Origin: Mycobacterium sp. 852002-51163_SCH5372311
Lineage (GTDB): Bacteria > Actinomycetota > Actinomycetes > Mycobacteriales > Mycobacteriaceae
Assembly (NCBI RefSeq): GCF_001667115.1
Contig: NZ_LZIJ01000124.1
Coordinates: forward strand, 62,001-126,000
Length of the DNA: 64,000 nucleotides
Direction of reading: 5' to 3'
The position numbers and the translations under genes are program-made. The notes under the pieces were generated by a model that was not told the origin of the DNA, did no database searches, and saw only the letters and a list, made by a program, of their open reading frames with translations. The stretch's first letter is position 1; each line of letters starts with the position of its first letter. This document shows positions 1-12,800 of this stretch, one piece after another.

Positions 1-416
1 CGGTAGTTCACGGACACGTAGACACAACCGCGGCGGGCCAGCGCGGCACCGTCGTAGAGCGGTGTTGCCGAGCTACCCAGGAAATACCCGCCGCCGTGGA
101 TGAAGACCATGACCGGCAGGGGTTCGCGGGCGGTGGCTTCGGGTGTGACCACGTTGAGGGTCAGGCAGTCCTCGCTCATCGGCTGGTACCTGCCCACACC
201 GAGCATCGTGTAGCGGCGTTGCTGGGGCGCGCAGTTGCCGAAGCCGTGGCAGTGGCGAACGCCGGACCAGGGCTGGGCAGGTTGTGGCGCCGCGAGTCGC
301 AGCGGCCCGATCGGTGGCCGTGCGTAGGGGATGGATCGCCATCGGTTCACGCCGTCGCGGGTGAACCCTTCGACGATGCCGGACGCTGTGTGTGCGCGGA
401 CTGTGCGCTCGTGCAT
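1..416 (-). CDS. lipT: Carboxylesterase type B (LipT-like), N-terminal part; cut by the window edge
   Basis: This minus-strand gene enters from its start codon and runs off the left edge, so only about 138 N-terminal residues are visible. The frame begins [18 protein letters not shown] and contains the oxyanion-hole motif HGGGYFLG followed by CVYVSVNYR, both typical of type B carboxylesterases. The catalytic Ser, Glu and His lie outside the window. The ATG at 416 is chosen because it follows a -10-like TACCGT by seven bases and because this N-terminus matches the LipT family as I recall it. The gene is divergent from lppI, with 80 bp between the two starts. Its substrate is unknown; hydrolysis of an ester or lipid ester is the family role. 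Confidence 0.88.
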   Translation of the reverse strand, partial: MHERTVRAHTASGIVEGFTRDGVNRWRSIPYARPPIGPLRLAAPQPAQPWSGVRHCHGFGNCAPQQRRYTMLGVGRYQPMSEDCLTLNVVTPEATAREPLPVMVFIHGGGYFLGSSATPLYDGAALARRGCVYVSVNY

Positions 417-423
417 ATCCCCG

Positions 424-429
424 ACGGTA
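424..429 (-). promoter_or_regulatory. -10 hexamer of lipT (TACCGT), leaderless arrangement
   Basis: On the minus strand TACCGT matches the mycobacterial TAnnnT -10 element. It ends seven bases before the ATG of lipT, so transcription would begin at or next to the start codon. No Shine-Dalgarno sequence is present. The role is inferred from spacing alone. Confidence 0.5.
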
Positions 430-484
430 GCCGACACTGCGTATGCAAAGCGTTCGGGAGCGCCGCAAATCCGCCCGCGGCGGT

Positions 485-490
485 TAGCCT
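485..490 (+). promoter_or_regulatory. -10 hexamer of lppI (TAGCCT), leaderless arrangement
   Basis: TAGCCT fits TAnnnT and ends six bases before the lppI ATG, placing the expected transcription start on the start codon. A weak purine stretch (GGCGGG) also lies there, so a leadered transcript cannot be excluded. Confidence 0.45.
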
Positions 491-496
491 GGCGGG

Positions 497-1198
497 ATGC
501 GGATCGCCGCGCTGGTCGCACTGTCGTTGCTGGTTGCCGGATGCTCGCACCCGGTCGGCGACCGTTCCGGGCAGCCGCAAACCAGCGTTCCCACTTCCCC
601 TACCAGGGCTTCCGCCAGCGGGACGGCGAGTAAACCGGCGACGCCATCGGCCGCACCCGCCGCCGGAGCGCCGATCTCCGACGTCATTGCCTGGATCGAG
701 GCTGGTCATTCCGTCGACCCCGGCGGTTACCACAGCGCGAGCCGGGCCGGCATCAGCACCCAGCTCGGCACCGACATCGCGTTCGTTCTGCCATCGGGGC
801 AATCCGACACGGGCCGGCCGGTGACCTGCATGACGGACTCCAAACACACCGACGGCACGCTGTCCTGCCTGATCAGCCTGAACAGTCCTCCGCCCAAACC
901 CGAGACGGCGTACGGCGACTGGAAGAGCGGCTGGGTGGACTTCGACGGCATCATCCTGCAGGTGGGGTCGGTGCGCGCCGATCCAGGCCCGTTCCTGTAC
1001 GGCGACGGGTCGCAATTGGCAGCCGGCGACTCGCTGGCGTTCGGTGACTACCGTTGCCGCGCCGATCGGGCCGGGGTTTTCTGCGTCAACTACGCCCACC
1101 AGTCGGCCGCGCGGTTCAGCAGCGCCGGCATCGAGCCGTTCGGTTGCCTGCGGTCGGTGCCGCCACCCGACGGCGTCGGCATCGCGTTCAGCTGCTGA
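497..1198 (+). CDS. lppI: LppI-like lipoprotein
   Basis: A 233-residue exported lipoprotein of unknown function. Residues 1-16 form a short type II signal peptide ([16 protein letters not shown]) whose lipobox LVAGC gives Cys16 as the lipidated residue. A Ser/Thr/Pro/Ala-rich linker (about 20-60) precedes a globular domain with several cysteines that could form disulfides outside the membrane. Its position between lipT and the Rv2047c-like gene matches the lppI locus of M. tuberculosis. The 3' end overlaps the convergent neighbour by 11 bp. The lipoprotein assignment is firm; no biochemical role is known to me. Confidence 0.85.
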   Translation: MRIAALVALSLLVAGCSHPVGDRSGQPQTSVPTSPTRASASGTASKPATPSAAPAAGAPISDVIAWIEAGHSVDPGGYHSASRAGISTQLGTDIAFVLPSGQSDTGRPVTCMTDSKHTDGTLSCLISLNSPPPKPETAYGDWKSGWVDFDGIILQVGSVRADPGPFLYGDGSQLAAGDSLAFGDYRCRADRAGVFCVNYAHQSAARFSSAGIEPFGCLRSVPPPDGVGIAFSC

Positions 1199-3815
1199 GC
1201 GTGGAGTTGTGGGAGTTCTCGCTAGCTGCCGGTTCGAGCACATGGATCTCGCCGGTGCTGCCGTCGACCTCGATGAGCGCTCCCGGTGGCAGGTGCCGAG
1301 TGGCTCCCTGCACGTCCACCACGCACGGAAACCCGAACTCGCGCGCGACCACGGCGGCGTGCGACATCGGGCCGCCCAGTTCGGTCACCACGGCCGCCGC
1401 GTAGCAGAAGGCGGCGGTGTATCCGACATCGGTGACCTCGGCGACGAGGATCTCGCCGGGCAGCAGGTCGTCGATGGTCTCGGGCCGCACGATCCGCACC
1501 CGGCCGCGTACCCGGCCCCCGCACACGCCGACACCGCGCAGCGTGTCCCCGGCGGTCAGCGCCGGCGACGACGGGATCGACGGCTGCCAGCTTCCGCTGA
1601 ATACCGTGGGGGGAACGACGGCGGTCAGCCTGCGTTGTTCGACACGCCGGCGGGCCACCAATTCAGTGACGTCTGCTGGGAGCCGATCGAATTCGTCCAG
1701 CTCGTCGACCAACAGGTAGAACACGTCGTCCGGTTTGGCGAAGACACCGGCGTCAGCCGACCGGCGTCCGTATTCGCGCAGCAGTCCGCGTAGCACCCAG
1801 ATCGCGCGCACCATCTTGTCGCGACGGGCTTCCCGGTCGCGCAGCTGACGTGCGGCCAGCGTCGCAACGGGCTTGGCGCGCAACGGAATCACCGGGTGTC
1901 GTGGTTCCGGTGCCGGTGGCGCGCTCAATGCCTTGGCCACCATCCGCACCAGCAGTTCGGGGTCGTCGGCGTAGCTGGTCGACAGCATCTCGACTTCCGC
2001 CGGACCGCGATGACCGATCAGCGCCAGCTCGGCCAGTACCGCGGCATGAAACTCGGGTGCCTCGACCGCCAGCTTGTCCAGGCGCTCCCCCGGTTCGCCG
2101 AGCAGCCGCATCACACCCGGATCGCGTTGCGCGGCAGCCACCAACCGCTGCACCGCCTCCACCGACCGCGCACTCACCAAGTCCGGTCCTGCCGGCGTCG
2201 TGGTGTCTCGGCCGCACAGGCCGCGCAACAGCACGTTGAATGCTGCGCACAGCATGAATGACGCGGACGCCAGTACCCATCCGTGCACGACGTGGTCGCG
2301 TGCCAACAAGATCAGGCTGAGCAGGCGGCGATCGTCGAGTGCTGTGAGGTCGCCGCCGGCGAGTTGCTCCAGGCGATCGACGTCGGCGACGAAATCCTCG
2401 GTGTCACGGGGTGATCCGGCGCTCAGGCCCACCAGGTTGACACCGAAGACCCCGATGTTCCGGAGGGTGCGCAGTTGTCTGCGCGCCCGCCCGGATTCGG
2501 ACAGCGGCCGATGCTCGCCGAAGACCGGCAACGACGCCATGCTGGGGCCGAAAAATCCGCTGTTGCTGACGATCGTCGTGGGCTTGGCGAATGGCACCGT
2601 TTCGGCCATGAAATGCGCCGAGGTGATTGCGCCGTAAAGCCGATGGGCGAACACCGCAACGGTTCGCGTCGCGATTTCCTGCTGTACCACACCGCCCGGA
2701 CGCAGGCGCTCGGCGATGGCCACGCCGCCCGCCCGCAGGCCGCGTACGGTCGCCGACGCCGACGACGGCGAGAAGGGACCGGGCAGCGCCTCCGACAGAT
2801 TGGTCGCCAGATAGGTGGGGAAGCGCGGATCGATGGGCGTGTCGAATTCTCCGTTAACCCCTTCTGGCCCCGCCAATCTGGGCACCACACCGTCGTCGGC
2901 CGGTGCATCGGGGGCGGGCAGATCCGAGATGTTGGCCATGCGCCACGGCAGTGACACCACCCGTCGACCGACGGTCACGCGGCCACGCACCGTCAGCGCG
3001 AAGTCTTGCACGGATTCATCGGCGTTCCAGGCGGTTCGGAATCCCCACTCGTCGCGCAGCCGCGCGGTGTCCAGCGCCGGGGCCCTTTGTATCAGTTCCA
3101 GTTCGGCGAAGGAGGTGACCCGTCGTCGCAGTCCTGACGGCACCGCCGCCAGTGGCATGACAGGACGGCCGAGTACCCGGGCGATTTCGCGAAATGTCAG
3201 CTCGCCGGGGGCAGCCAAATTGACCGGACCGCTGCTTGTTTCGGGGTTCAGGACGGCGCGGGTCAGCAGGCGAAGGGCGTCGTCGAGGTGGACGACCTGC
3301 ACAGGGCGGTCCGCGGCCCCGTCGATGTCGGGAAGCACCGGCAACGCCAACGCCCGGCGGACCCAGTTGTCGACGTTTCGGCCGACGATGAGCGCGGGCC
3401 GGATCGCGACCCAGTGCGCGCCGGAGTCGGCGAGCATCTTCTCCACCCGGGCCTTGCAGCGTCCTTCGGCTACAGCTGGATCGAGAGCATGCGCTGAGGA
3501 GACGAACACCATCCGCCCGCTGCCGGCCATCGCGTCAAGGACGTTTTGGGTGCCTTCGAGGTTGACTTTCTCGCTGATCCGTTCGTCTGGTCCGGGACTC
3601 CTCGCCCAGGCGCAGTGCACGACGACATCCGCGCCTGCGACGGCGCGCGCGACGGCGGCGGCGTCGCGGATATCCGCGGCGACGAACTCGGCTGTGCTCG
3701 GCCAACTTCGGGGCCGATGGCGGGCGATTCCTGCGACATGGTGGCCCTGGCTGAGCAGCCGGGCGACCAGGCCGCGGCCGAGCACCCCGCTGGCCCCGGT
3801 GACCGCGATTCTCAC
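1188..3815 (-). CDS. Rv2047c-like fusion: SDR/epimerase domain plus PEP-mobile (swivelling) domain
   Basis: An 875-residue protein. The N-terminus has an extended-SDR Rossmann motif (GASGVLG from residue 7) and an epimerase-like domain to about residue 290. A long central region shows no motif I recognise. The C-terminus carries a PEP-utilising-enzyme mobile domain with the phosphohistidine signature GGPMSHAAVV, His819 being the candidate phosphorylated residue. The GTG at 3815 is chosen because the family starts with a VRIAVTGASG-like sequence; codons further upstream belong to the tail of pks12 in another frame. It lies 34 bp after pks12 on the same strand, suggesting cotranscription and a role in the same lipid pathway. 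The reaction is unknown. Confidence 0.85.
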   Translation of the reverse strand: MRIAVTGASGVLGRGLVARLLSQGHHVAGIARHRPRSWPSTAEFVAADIRDAAAVARAVAGADVVVHCAWARSPGPDERISEKVNLEGTQNVLDAMAGSGRMVFVSSAHALDPAVAEGRCKARVEKMLADSGAHWVAIRPALIVGRNVDNWVRRALALPVLPDIDGAADRPVQVVHLDDALRLLTRAVLNPETSSGPVNLAAPGELTFREIARVLGRPVMPLAAVPSGLRRRVTSFAELELIQRAPALDTARLRDEWGFRTAWNADESVQDFALTVRGRVTVGRRVVSLPWRMANISDLPAPDAPADDGVVPRLAGPEGVNGEFDTPIDPRFPTYLATNLSEALPGPFSPSSASATVRGLRAGGVAIAERLRPGGVVQQEIATRTVAVFAHRLYGAITSAHFMAETVPFAKPTTIVSNSGFFGPSMASLPVFGEHRPLSESGRARRQLRTLRNIGVFGVNLVGLSAGSPRDTEDFVADVDRLEQLAGGDLTALDDRRLLSLILLARDHVVHGWVLASASFMLCAAFNVLLRGLCGRDTTTPAGPDLVSARSVEAVQRLVAAAQRDPGVMRLLGEPGERLDKLAVEAPEFHAAVLAELALIGHRGPAEVEMLSTSYADDPELLVRMVAKALSAPPAPEPRHPVIPLRAKPVATLAARQLRDREARRDKMVRAIWVLRGLLREYGRRSADAGVFAKPDDVFYLLVDELDEFDRLPADVTELVARRRVEQRRLTAVVPPTVFSGSWQPSIPSSPALTAGDTLRGVGVCGGRVRGRVRIVRPETIDDLLPGEILVAEVTDVGYTAAFCYAAAVVTELGGPMSHAAVVAREFGFPCVVDVQGATRHLPPGALIEVDGSTGEIHVLEPAASENSHNSTLSS

Positions 3816-3849
3816 CGAGTAACCTCGTGTAGCTGTTGGCTGTCCATGC

Positions 3850-6800
3850 CTACTCGTCGTCGTCCATGAACGCCGCGTTGACCAGATCGTCGAGATCCAT
3901 GTCGGCGATGTCCTTGATGTCCTTGACGTCTTCAGCCCCTCGCCGCGATCCGCCGGCCTGGGCGTGCCCCTCGGCCTCGTCTGCCAACGCGAGCAACAAC
4001 TCAAGGACGCCCGCCTGCCGCAGACGCTTGACCGGAATAGACCCGACCACCCGTTGGATTTCGGCTTCCCCGGGCGCTGCTGCCGGGGCGAGTTGCGACG
4101 TGTCGCCGACCAGTTCTTGATGCATGTAACCGGCCAGGGCGGCGGAGTTGGGGTAGTCGAAGATGAGCGTGGGCGAAAGCGCAAGTCCGGTAGCAGCTTT
4201 GAGCCGGTTGCGCATTTCCACTGCGGTCAGCGAGTCGAAGCCGAGCTCTTGGAACGCCCGGTCGGGATCGATGGCCTCGGGAGTGGTGTTGCCCAGCACG
4301 GTCGCGATGTGCGAACGCACCAGGTCCAGCAGCACCGCATGCTGCTCGTCCTCCGGCAATCCCTCCAGGCGTTGCAGCAGAGCCGATTTCGACTTGGCGG
4401 CGGCCAATGAGTCATCGACCTGCCGCCGAGCCGGCGCATTGATCAAGTCGACGAACATCGGCGGCAACGTCCCGCTGTCGAATTTGGCGCGCAGCGCAAC
4501 CAGGTCGATGCGTGCCGGCAGCATGAACGGTTCAGCCACAATCATTGCCGTGTCCAGCAATTGGAGGGCTTCATCCGATGACATCGCCACGATGCCGTCC
4601 CGGGCCAGCCTGGCGAAGTCGACGGTTTCCAACCCACCCGTCATCGCGCTGGCCTGATCCCACAGACCCCAACCGAGCGATACCGCCGGCAGGCCGCGAG
4701 CTTGCCGGTGTGCTGCCAGCCCGTCCAGGAACGAGTTGCCGGCGGCGTAGTTGCCCTGGCCGGCCGCGCCGGCCAGGCCCGCGATCGACGAAAACATCAC
4801 GAACGCAGAGACATCCAGGTCCCGGGTAAGCTCGTGCAGGTTCCACGCCGCGTCGACCTTGGCCCGCAACGCCAGCTCCATCCGTTCCGGCGTCAACGAA
4901 GTCACCACGGCGTCGTCGAGCGCTCCGGCAGCGTGGATGACAGCGGACAGCGGATGCTGCACCGGGATATCGGCGATCACCTTGGCCAGCGCCTCACGAT
5001 CGGCGGCGTCGCAGGCCACCAGCTGCACCTGTGCACCGGCAGCGCTGAGTTCGGCCGCCAGTTCCTGCGCCCCGGGCGCGTCCGGGCCGCGACGGCTCAC
5101 CAGCACCAGACGCCGTACGCCGTGACGCGCCACCACGTGGCGGGCCAACGCCGACCCTGCCATGCCGGTGCCGCCGGTGATCAAGACCGTTCCGATCGCC
5201 CAGCTATCGGGTACGGTCATCACGACCTTGCCCACATGCCGCGCCTGGCTCAGATACCGCAATGCCGCAGGGGCTCGGCGGATGTCGAATGCGGTCACCG
5301 GCAAGGGCCGCAAGATTCCGGCGTCGAACATGTCGGCCAGTTCGGTGAGCATCCGCTGGATGTGGTCCGGTCCCGCCTCGAAGAGGTCGAAGGCGCGGTA
5401 ACGCACGCCGGGGTAATTTTCGGCGACTTCAGCGGGTTCGCGGATGTCGGTCTTGCCCATTTCCAGGAACACGCCGCCGCGTGCGACCAGTCGCAGCGAC
5501 GCGTCGACGAATTCGCCTGACAGCGAGTCCAATATTACGTCCATGCCGCGACCGCCGGTGACCGCACGGAACTTGTCCTCGAACTCCAGACTGCGCGAAT
5601 CCGCGATGTGTTCCTCGTCAAAACCCATGGCTCGCAACGTGTCCCATTTGCCACGGCTGGCGGTGGCGAACACCTCGAGGCCCCGGTGTCGTGCCAGCTG
5701 CACGGCAGCCATCCCGACCCCTCCGGTCGCCGCATGCACCAGGATCCGCTGACCCGGTTGCACCTGTGCCAGGGTGGAGAGTGCGTAGTGAGCCGTCGCG
5801 AAACCGACGGGTGCCGTGGCGGCGTCGGTGTCGGACCACTCCGCAGGAACCTTTAGCAGTAGCCGTTCGTCGGTGGTGGCGATGGTGCCGGTGCCGTCCG
5901 GGAACAGACCTGCAACACGGTCACCGACCGCGAAACGGGTTGCATCGGGCCCGGTTTCACTGATTTCTGGGACTGCCAGGACGACGCCCGATGCCTCGAC
6001 GCCCATTGCGGCGGCCGGGTCAGGGTAGAGGCCCAGGGCTATCATGACGTCGCGGAAGTTGGCTGCCATGGCCCGGGTTTCGATGCGGACCTGCCGCGGC
6101 GCCAAGGGCGCCTCCGCGTCATGTGCAGGCTCCAGCCGCAAATTCTCGAACGTGCCTGCGCCGGTGATCCCCAGCCGCCAGGCACGGCCGTCCGGAGGCA
6201 CCAGCACGCCGTCCACCGCACGACTGGCGTGCACCCGCGCGATGTGCGGTTGGCCGCCTCGCATCACGACCTGCGGCTCGCCCACCCCAAAGGCCGCGGC
6301 TATTGCCGCATCGTCAAGTGGCGCATCGGAATCCACCAAGAGGATATGGCCAGGGTGCTCGGTCTGCGCGGACCGCACCAAGCCCCACACCGCCGCGCCC
6401 GCCAGATCGGCGATGTCCTCCCCCGGTAGGGCAACCGCACCCCGGGTGAGTACGACCAAGGTTCCCGAATGTGGTTCTGCCAGCCAGGATTGCACGGCGC
6501 TCAGCGCTGCAGCTGTCGCCGCCCGCACACCAGTCACCGGATCGCCGTTCGCCGGTTCGGACTCGAAGACGTGGTACGCGGGGGTGGCGTCGGCGGCCCC
6601 GTCTGAATTGGCTGGCGCCGGCGACCAGACCACCTCGAACAGCCGGTCTCCACCCGAACCCGACAGCGCCGCTTTCAGCTGCTGGTCGGTCACCGGGCGG
6701 GCCACCATGGAGGCCACCGACAGGACGGGCAATCCCAACCCGTCGGCGAGTTCGATCGACACCGCCGACGGGGTTGTCCGCACGATCCGGGCCCGCAGCG

Positions 6801-9800
6801 CCGATGCGCCGGCGGCATGCAATGACACGCCCTGCCAGGAGAACGGCACCAGCACCGAGCCCGGCGCCTCTGCGTCATCGGTGCCTTCAGTGCCGCCGTC
6901 TTCGGCGGCCAGGATCACCGCGTGCAGTGCGGCATCCAGCACCACCGGGTGGACTCCGAACCCGGCCGCCGATACCCCGGCTTCTTCCGGCAGGGCCACT
7001 TCGGCGAACACTTCATCGCCGCGCCGCCACATGTTTGTCAAACCGCGGAACGCCGGGCCATACCCGTACCCGCGCTCGGCCAATCGCTCGTATCCGTCGC
7101 CGACGTCCACCGCGACCGCACCCACGGGGGGCCACACCGACAGGTCCGAGGCGGGCGCGACCGAACCCGCGCTCAGCGCACCTTCGGCATGCAGCAGCCA
7201 GCCTGAACCCGTCTCGGCACGCGAGAACACCGACACCGCCCGGGCACCCGTCTGGTCTGCTCCGCCGACCACCACCTGGATGGCCACCCATCCCGCGGCG
7301 GGCAATACCAACGGCGCCGCCAGATTCAGCTCGTCGACAATGCCGCAACCGACTTCGTCGCCGGCGCGGATGACCAATTCCACGAATCCTGCGCCGGGGA
7401 ACAACACGACCCCACCGACAGCATGGTCAGCGAGCCAGCCCTGGGCGCTGGGCGACAGTCGACCCGTCAGCACCACCCCGCCCGAGGCCGGCAATTCCAC
7501 CACCGCGCCCAGCAGCGCATGCTCGCTGGCCTGAAGGCCCAGCCCCGCGGCGCTCGCTTTTGAGCCTTCGGACGGCGACAGCCAGAACCGCCGCCGCTCA
7601 AAGGCATACGTCGGCAACTCCACGAAGTTGGCCGGACCCAGCGCGGCGCGCCAATCAACGTCCATGCCGGCGACAAACCCCTGCGCGACAGCGCTAATCA
7701 GGGTCAGCGGTTCCGGTCGGTCCTTGCGCAGGGCGGAGATCGCCGTGACCGCAGCGTCGGGCAGCGATTCGTCGAGCGAGGCCATCAGGCCACTGCCGGG
7801 TCCGACTTCGAGGAAGCGATTGCCGCCGGCCTCGTGTACGAAGCGGACACTGTCGGCGAACCGAACCGCCTCACGCACGTGCCGCTTCCAATACGCGGCG
7901 GACGCGAAGTCTTCGCCGGCCAGCTGTCCCGTGACATTCGACACGATGGGAATCGTGGACTGACCAACGGCGAAACTGGCAGCGACGGTTCCGAATTCAT
8001 CGATCATCGGATCCATCAACGGCGAATGGAAGGCATGGGAGACCGCCAAGCGGTGCACCCTGCGGCCATCCGCCCGCAGCTTGGTGGCGACGGCGACGAC
8101 GGCGTCGTCGGCGCCCGAAATAACCACCGATGCCGGGCCGTTGACGGCTGCGATGGCGACTTCGTCGCTCAGCAGCGGCCGCACCTCTTCTTCGGTGGCC
8201 TGGACGGCAATCATCGCCCCACCTGGCGGGAGTGCCTGCATGAAGCGGCCGCGAGCGACCACCAGGACGGCCGCGTTTTCCAGCGACAGGACGCCCGCCA
8301 CATGCGCCGCCGACAACTCGCCGATCGAGTGGCCCATCACGAAATCGGGTCGCACACCCCACGATTCCAGCAGCCGGAACAACGCGACTTCCATCGCGAA
8401 CAGTGCGGGCTGGGCGAATTCGGTTGTATTCAGCAGGTTTTCGTCGCTGCCCCACACCACGTCCCGCAAGGGGCGCAACAGGTGCCGGTCGAGTTCGCCG
8501 ACGACGGTGTCGAACGCCTCGGCGAACACCGGGTATACGGCGTGCAAATCCCTTCCCATGCCAAGTATTTGGGCACCCTGGCCAGGGAAGACGAATACCG
8601 TCTTGCCGGCCGGTGTCGCGCAGCCACGAATAACCGACCCAGCCAGATCATCGTTGGCCAGCTCGTCCAACCCGGCCAGCAACCGCTGCCGATCCGCACC
8701 CACCACGACCGCCCGATGCTCAAACACTGAACGCCCCGCCAACGACCAGCCCACATCCGCGATGTCCAATTCATCACGCGCGCGCAGATACTCGGCCAAC
8801 CGCGACGCCTGCCCCGCCAACGCCGCAACCGACTTCGCCGAGATCACCCACGGCACCACCGGCCGCACCGCAGCGACCTGCCGCGCCGGCTGCACCGGGG
8901 CAGACTCCACAATCACATGCGCATTGGTGCCACTAATCCCAAACGACGAGACCGCGGCCCTGCGCGGCCGACCACCCTGCCAAGGCCGCGCCTCGGTCAA
9001 CAACGCCACCGACCCCGCCGACCAATCCACATGCGGGGACGGCACATCCACGTGCAACGTCGCCGGCAACACCTCATGGCGCATCGCCTGCACCATCTTG
9101 ATCACCCCGGCCACCCCCGCCGCAGCCTGGGTATGACCCATATTCGACTTGATCGACCCCAACCACAGGGGCTCTTTTCCGGGCTCGCCGCGGTCCTGCC
9201 CATAGGTCGCCAACAACGCCTGCGCCTCAATCGGATCACCCAACGTCGTACCGGTCCCGTGGCCCTCCACCACATCAACCTCGGCCGCACTAAGCCCCGC
9301 ATTAGCCAACGCCGCCCGCACCACCCGCTGCTGCGAAGGCCCATTCGGCGCCGTCAACCCATTCGACGCACCATCTTGATTTACCGCCGAACCACGCACC
9401 ACCGCCAACACCGGATGCCCCAACCGCTGCGCATCCGACAACCGCTCCACCACGAGCATCCCGCCGCCCTCGGCGAATCCGGTGCCGTCGGCCGCGCCGG
9501 CGAATGCCTTGCACCGGCCGTCTGCGGATAACCCACGCATGCGGCTGAACTCGACGAAAATGTCGGGGGTGGCGTTGACGGTGACACCGCCGGCCAGCGC
9601 CAGATCGCACTCCCCCGACCGCAGCGACTGCACCGCCATATGCAACGCCACCAACGACGACGAACACGCCGTATCCACCGACACCGCCGGGCCCTCCAGC
9701 CCCAACACATACGACACCCGCCCCGAAGCCACGCTGGTCGACTGGCCGGTCAGCCGGAAGCCTTCCAATGCCTTCAGGGCATCTTCATTACCGATGCCGT

Positions 9801-12800
9801 AGCCCTGGGTATACACGCCGGCGAACACACCGGTGGCGCTGCCCCGTAGCCGGTTCGGATCAATGCCCGCCCGTTCCAATGCCTCCCACGACAGTTCGAG
9901 GAACATGCGTTGTTGGGGGTCCATCGCCAACGCCTCACTGGGCGCAATACCGAAGAACGCCGGGTCGAAATCGGCGACCCCGTCGACGAAGCCGCCACTG
10001 CGGGTGTAGCACGAGCCCGCAACGTCGGGATCCGGGTTGTACAGGTCGGTCAGGTTCCAGCCGCGGTCGCCGGGGAATTCGGAGAGCACGTCACGGCCCT
10101 CGGCCAGCATCTGCCAAAGGTCTTCGGGGGACTCCACTCCGCCCGGGTAGCGGCAGGACATGCCGACGATCACGATCGGGTCGTCGCCTGTGACGTGCAC
10201 GGCGGGTGTGTGCTTGATTTCTTGTGGGGCACCCGCGAGTTCGGCGCGCATGTAGGAGGCCAGGCCGTTGGGAGTCGGGTAGTCGAAGATGAGCGTCGGT
10301 GAAAGTGCAAGCCCGGTAGCAGCTTTGAGCCGATTGCGCATTTCGACCGCGGTCAGCGAGTCAAACCCTAAGTCCTGGAACGCTTTGTCCGGGTCGATCG
10401 CCTCGGGGGTGACGGTGCCCAGCACCGTGGCGATGTGGGAGCGCACCAGATCCAGCACCACAGCATGCTGTTCGGTTTCTGGCAGGCCGTGCAGACGGTG
10501 CGCCAGAGCGGATTTGGATTTTGCTGCCGCCAGCGAGTCGTCGACCCTGCGCCGGGCGGGTGCGTTGACCAGATCGCTGAACATCGGGGGTACGGCGATG
10601 GCGTGAGACCGCAACGCGGCCAGATCGATTCGGGCCGGCGCCAGGAACGGCTCGTCGACGATCAGCGCGGTGTCGAAGAGTTCCATCGCCTCGCCGGAGG
10701 ACAGCGCCAGGATGCCATCGCGGCCCAGCCGGGCCAGGTCGGCGGCGTCCAGGCTTCCGGTCATGGCGCTGGCCTGGTCCCACAGCCCCCACGCCAGCGA
10801 CACGGCGGGCAGCCGGTGTGCGCGCCGGTGCGCGGCAAGGCCGTCCAAGAACGAGTTGGCCGCCGCATAGTTGGCCTGTCCCGACGAGCCCACCAGGCCG
10901 GCCATCGACGAAAACATGACAAACGCCGAGAGATTCAGGCCGCGGGTCAGCTCGTGCAGGTTCCATGCCGCATCCACTTTGGCCCGCAACACCGCATCGA
11001 CCCGCTCGGGAGTCAGCGAGGTCACTACCGCGTCGTCGAGCACCCCGGCGGCATGAATCACCGCCGAGAGGGGGCGCTGCACGGAGATATCGGCGATCAC
11101 CTTGGCCAGCGCCGCCCGATCGGCCGCATCGCAGGCCACCACTTGCACCAGAGCCCCGGCAGCGCCCAGCTCAACCGAAAGTTCGTGCGCCCCCGGCGCA
11201 TCCAGTCCGCGCCGGCCCAGCAGCACCAGATGCCGCACCCCGTGATGCGCCACCACATGGCGGGCCAGCACCGAACCCGCCATACCGGTGCCGCCGGTGA
11301 TCAACACTGTGCCGTTGCCCAGCGCGCCGCCCTGGTCAGCAGGAAAAGTCATGACGACCTTGCCGATATGGCGTGCCTGGCTCAGATACCGCAACGCCGC
11401 CTCGGCGCGCCGGATGTCAAACGTCGTCACCGGCAACGGGCGCAACACATCCGAATCGAACAGTTCCGCGAGATCCTGCATCCACTGGTGCATCCGCGGG
11501 CGTCCGGGCTCGAAGAGGTCGAAGGCGCGGTATCGCACACCCGGGTATTCCTGCGCGATCGCATCGGGGTCGCGGATGTCGGTCTTGCCCATCTCCAGGA
11601 ACAACCCGCCGGGCGCAACCAGCCGCAACGACGCGTCGACGAATTCGCCTGCCAGCGAGTCCAATATCACGTCCATACCGCGCCCGCCGGTGACCGCACG
11701 GAACTTGTCCTCGAACTCCAGACTGCGTGAATCGGAGATGTGATCCTCGTCAAACCCCATGGCCCGCAGGGTGTCCCACTTGCCGCGACTGGCGGTGGCG
11801 AATATCTCCAAGCCCAGATGCCGCCCCAACTGCACGGCAGCCATGCCCACCCCGCCCGCGGCGGCGTGCACCAAAACTCGCTGCCCCGGTTTGACATCGG
11901 CGAGGTGCACGAACGCCATGTACGCGGTGGTGAAAACCGCTGAGATCGCGGCGGCTTCGGCGTAGGACCAGTCGGCGGGCATCGGCTGCAGGATGCGGAC
12001 GTCGCCGGCGACCAGGGTGCCGTGGCCGTCCGGGAAGAATCCGTACACCGAATCGCCGACCGCGAATTCGGTGACTCCGGGACCCACTTCGACGACGACG
12101 CCGGCACCTTCGCCGCCGAGTAACCCATCATGGGTGAACATGCCCAGGGTGATCATGATGTCGCGGAAGTTCGCGGCGATGGCGCGCAGCGCCACCCGGA
12201 CCTGCCCGGGTTGCAACGGCGCATCGGCGTTGGGAACCGGTTCCAGCCGCAGGTTCTCGAAAGTGCCTGCGCTGCTTATACCCAACCGCCACGGCACGTC
12301 CTCCGGGGGAACCAGGATGCCGTCGACCGCGCGGCTGCCACGCACCCGCGCGGTGTAGACCTGCCCGCCGCGCAGTATCACCTGTGGCTCACCGGCCGCC
12401 AGGGCCGCGGCGGTGGCGTGATCGTCCAGCGGCGCATCGGAATCCACCAGCAGGATGCGGCCCGGATGCTCAGTCTGCGCGGAGCGCACCAAGCCCCATA
12501 CCGCGGCGCCCCCCAGGTCGGTAACGTCCTCCCCCGCCGCCGCGACGGCGCCCCGAGTCGCCACCAGCAGCACCCCGGAGTCCCGATCGGTCAGCCACGA
12601 TTGCACGGCGGCCAAAGCGTGGTGCGTGCGCTCATAGGCGTCTGCTACCGGATCAGCTTCACTTGCAACGGATTCGAACACTTCGAGAGAAGACGCGGCA
12701 GTTCCCGGAGTCACCGACGCGGGCAACCAAATTAGTTCGAACAGCCGATCGGGCCCAGAGCCGGACATCGAGGCCAGCAGCTGCTGCTCGCTCACCGGAC

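Noticed and set aside
3816..4184. In-frame extension of the Rv2047c-like gene upstream of its GTG
   Set aside because: It lies over the 3' end of pks12 in another frame and has an Arg/Thr/Ser/Trp-rich shadow composition; the Rossmann motif begins right after the GTG at 3815.
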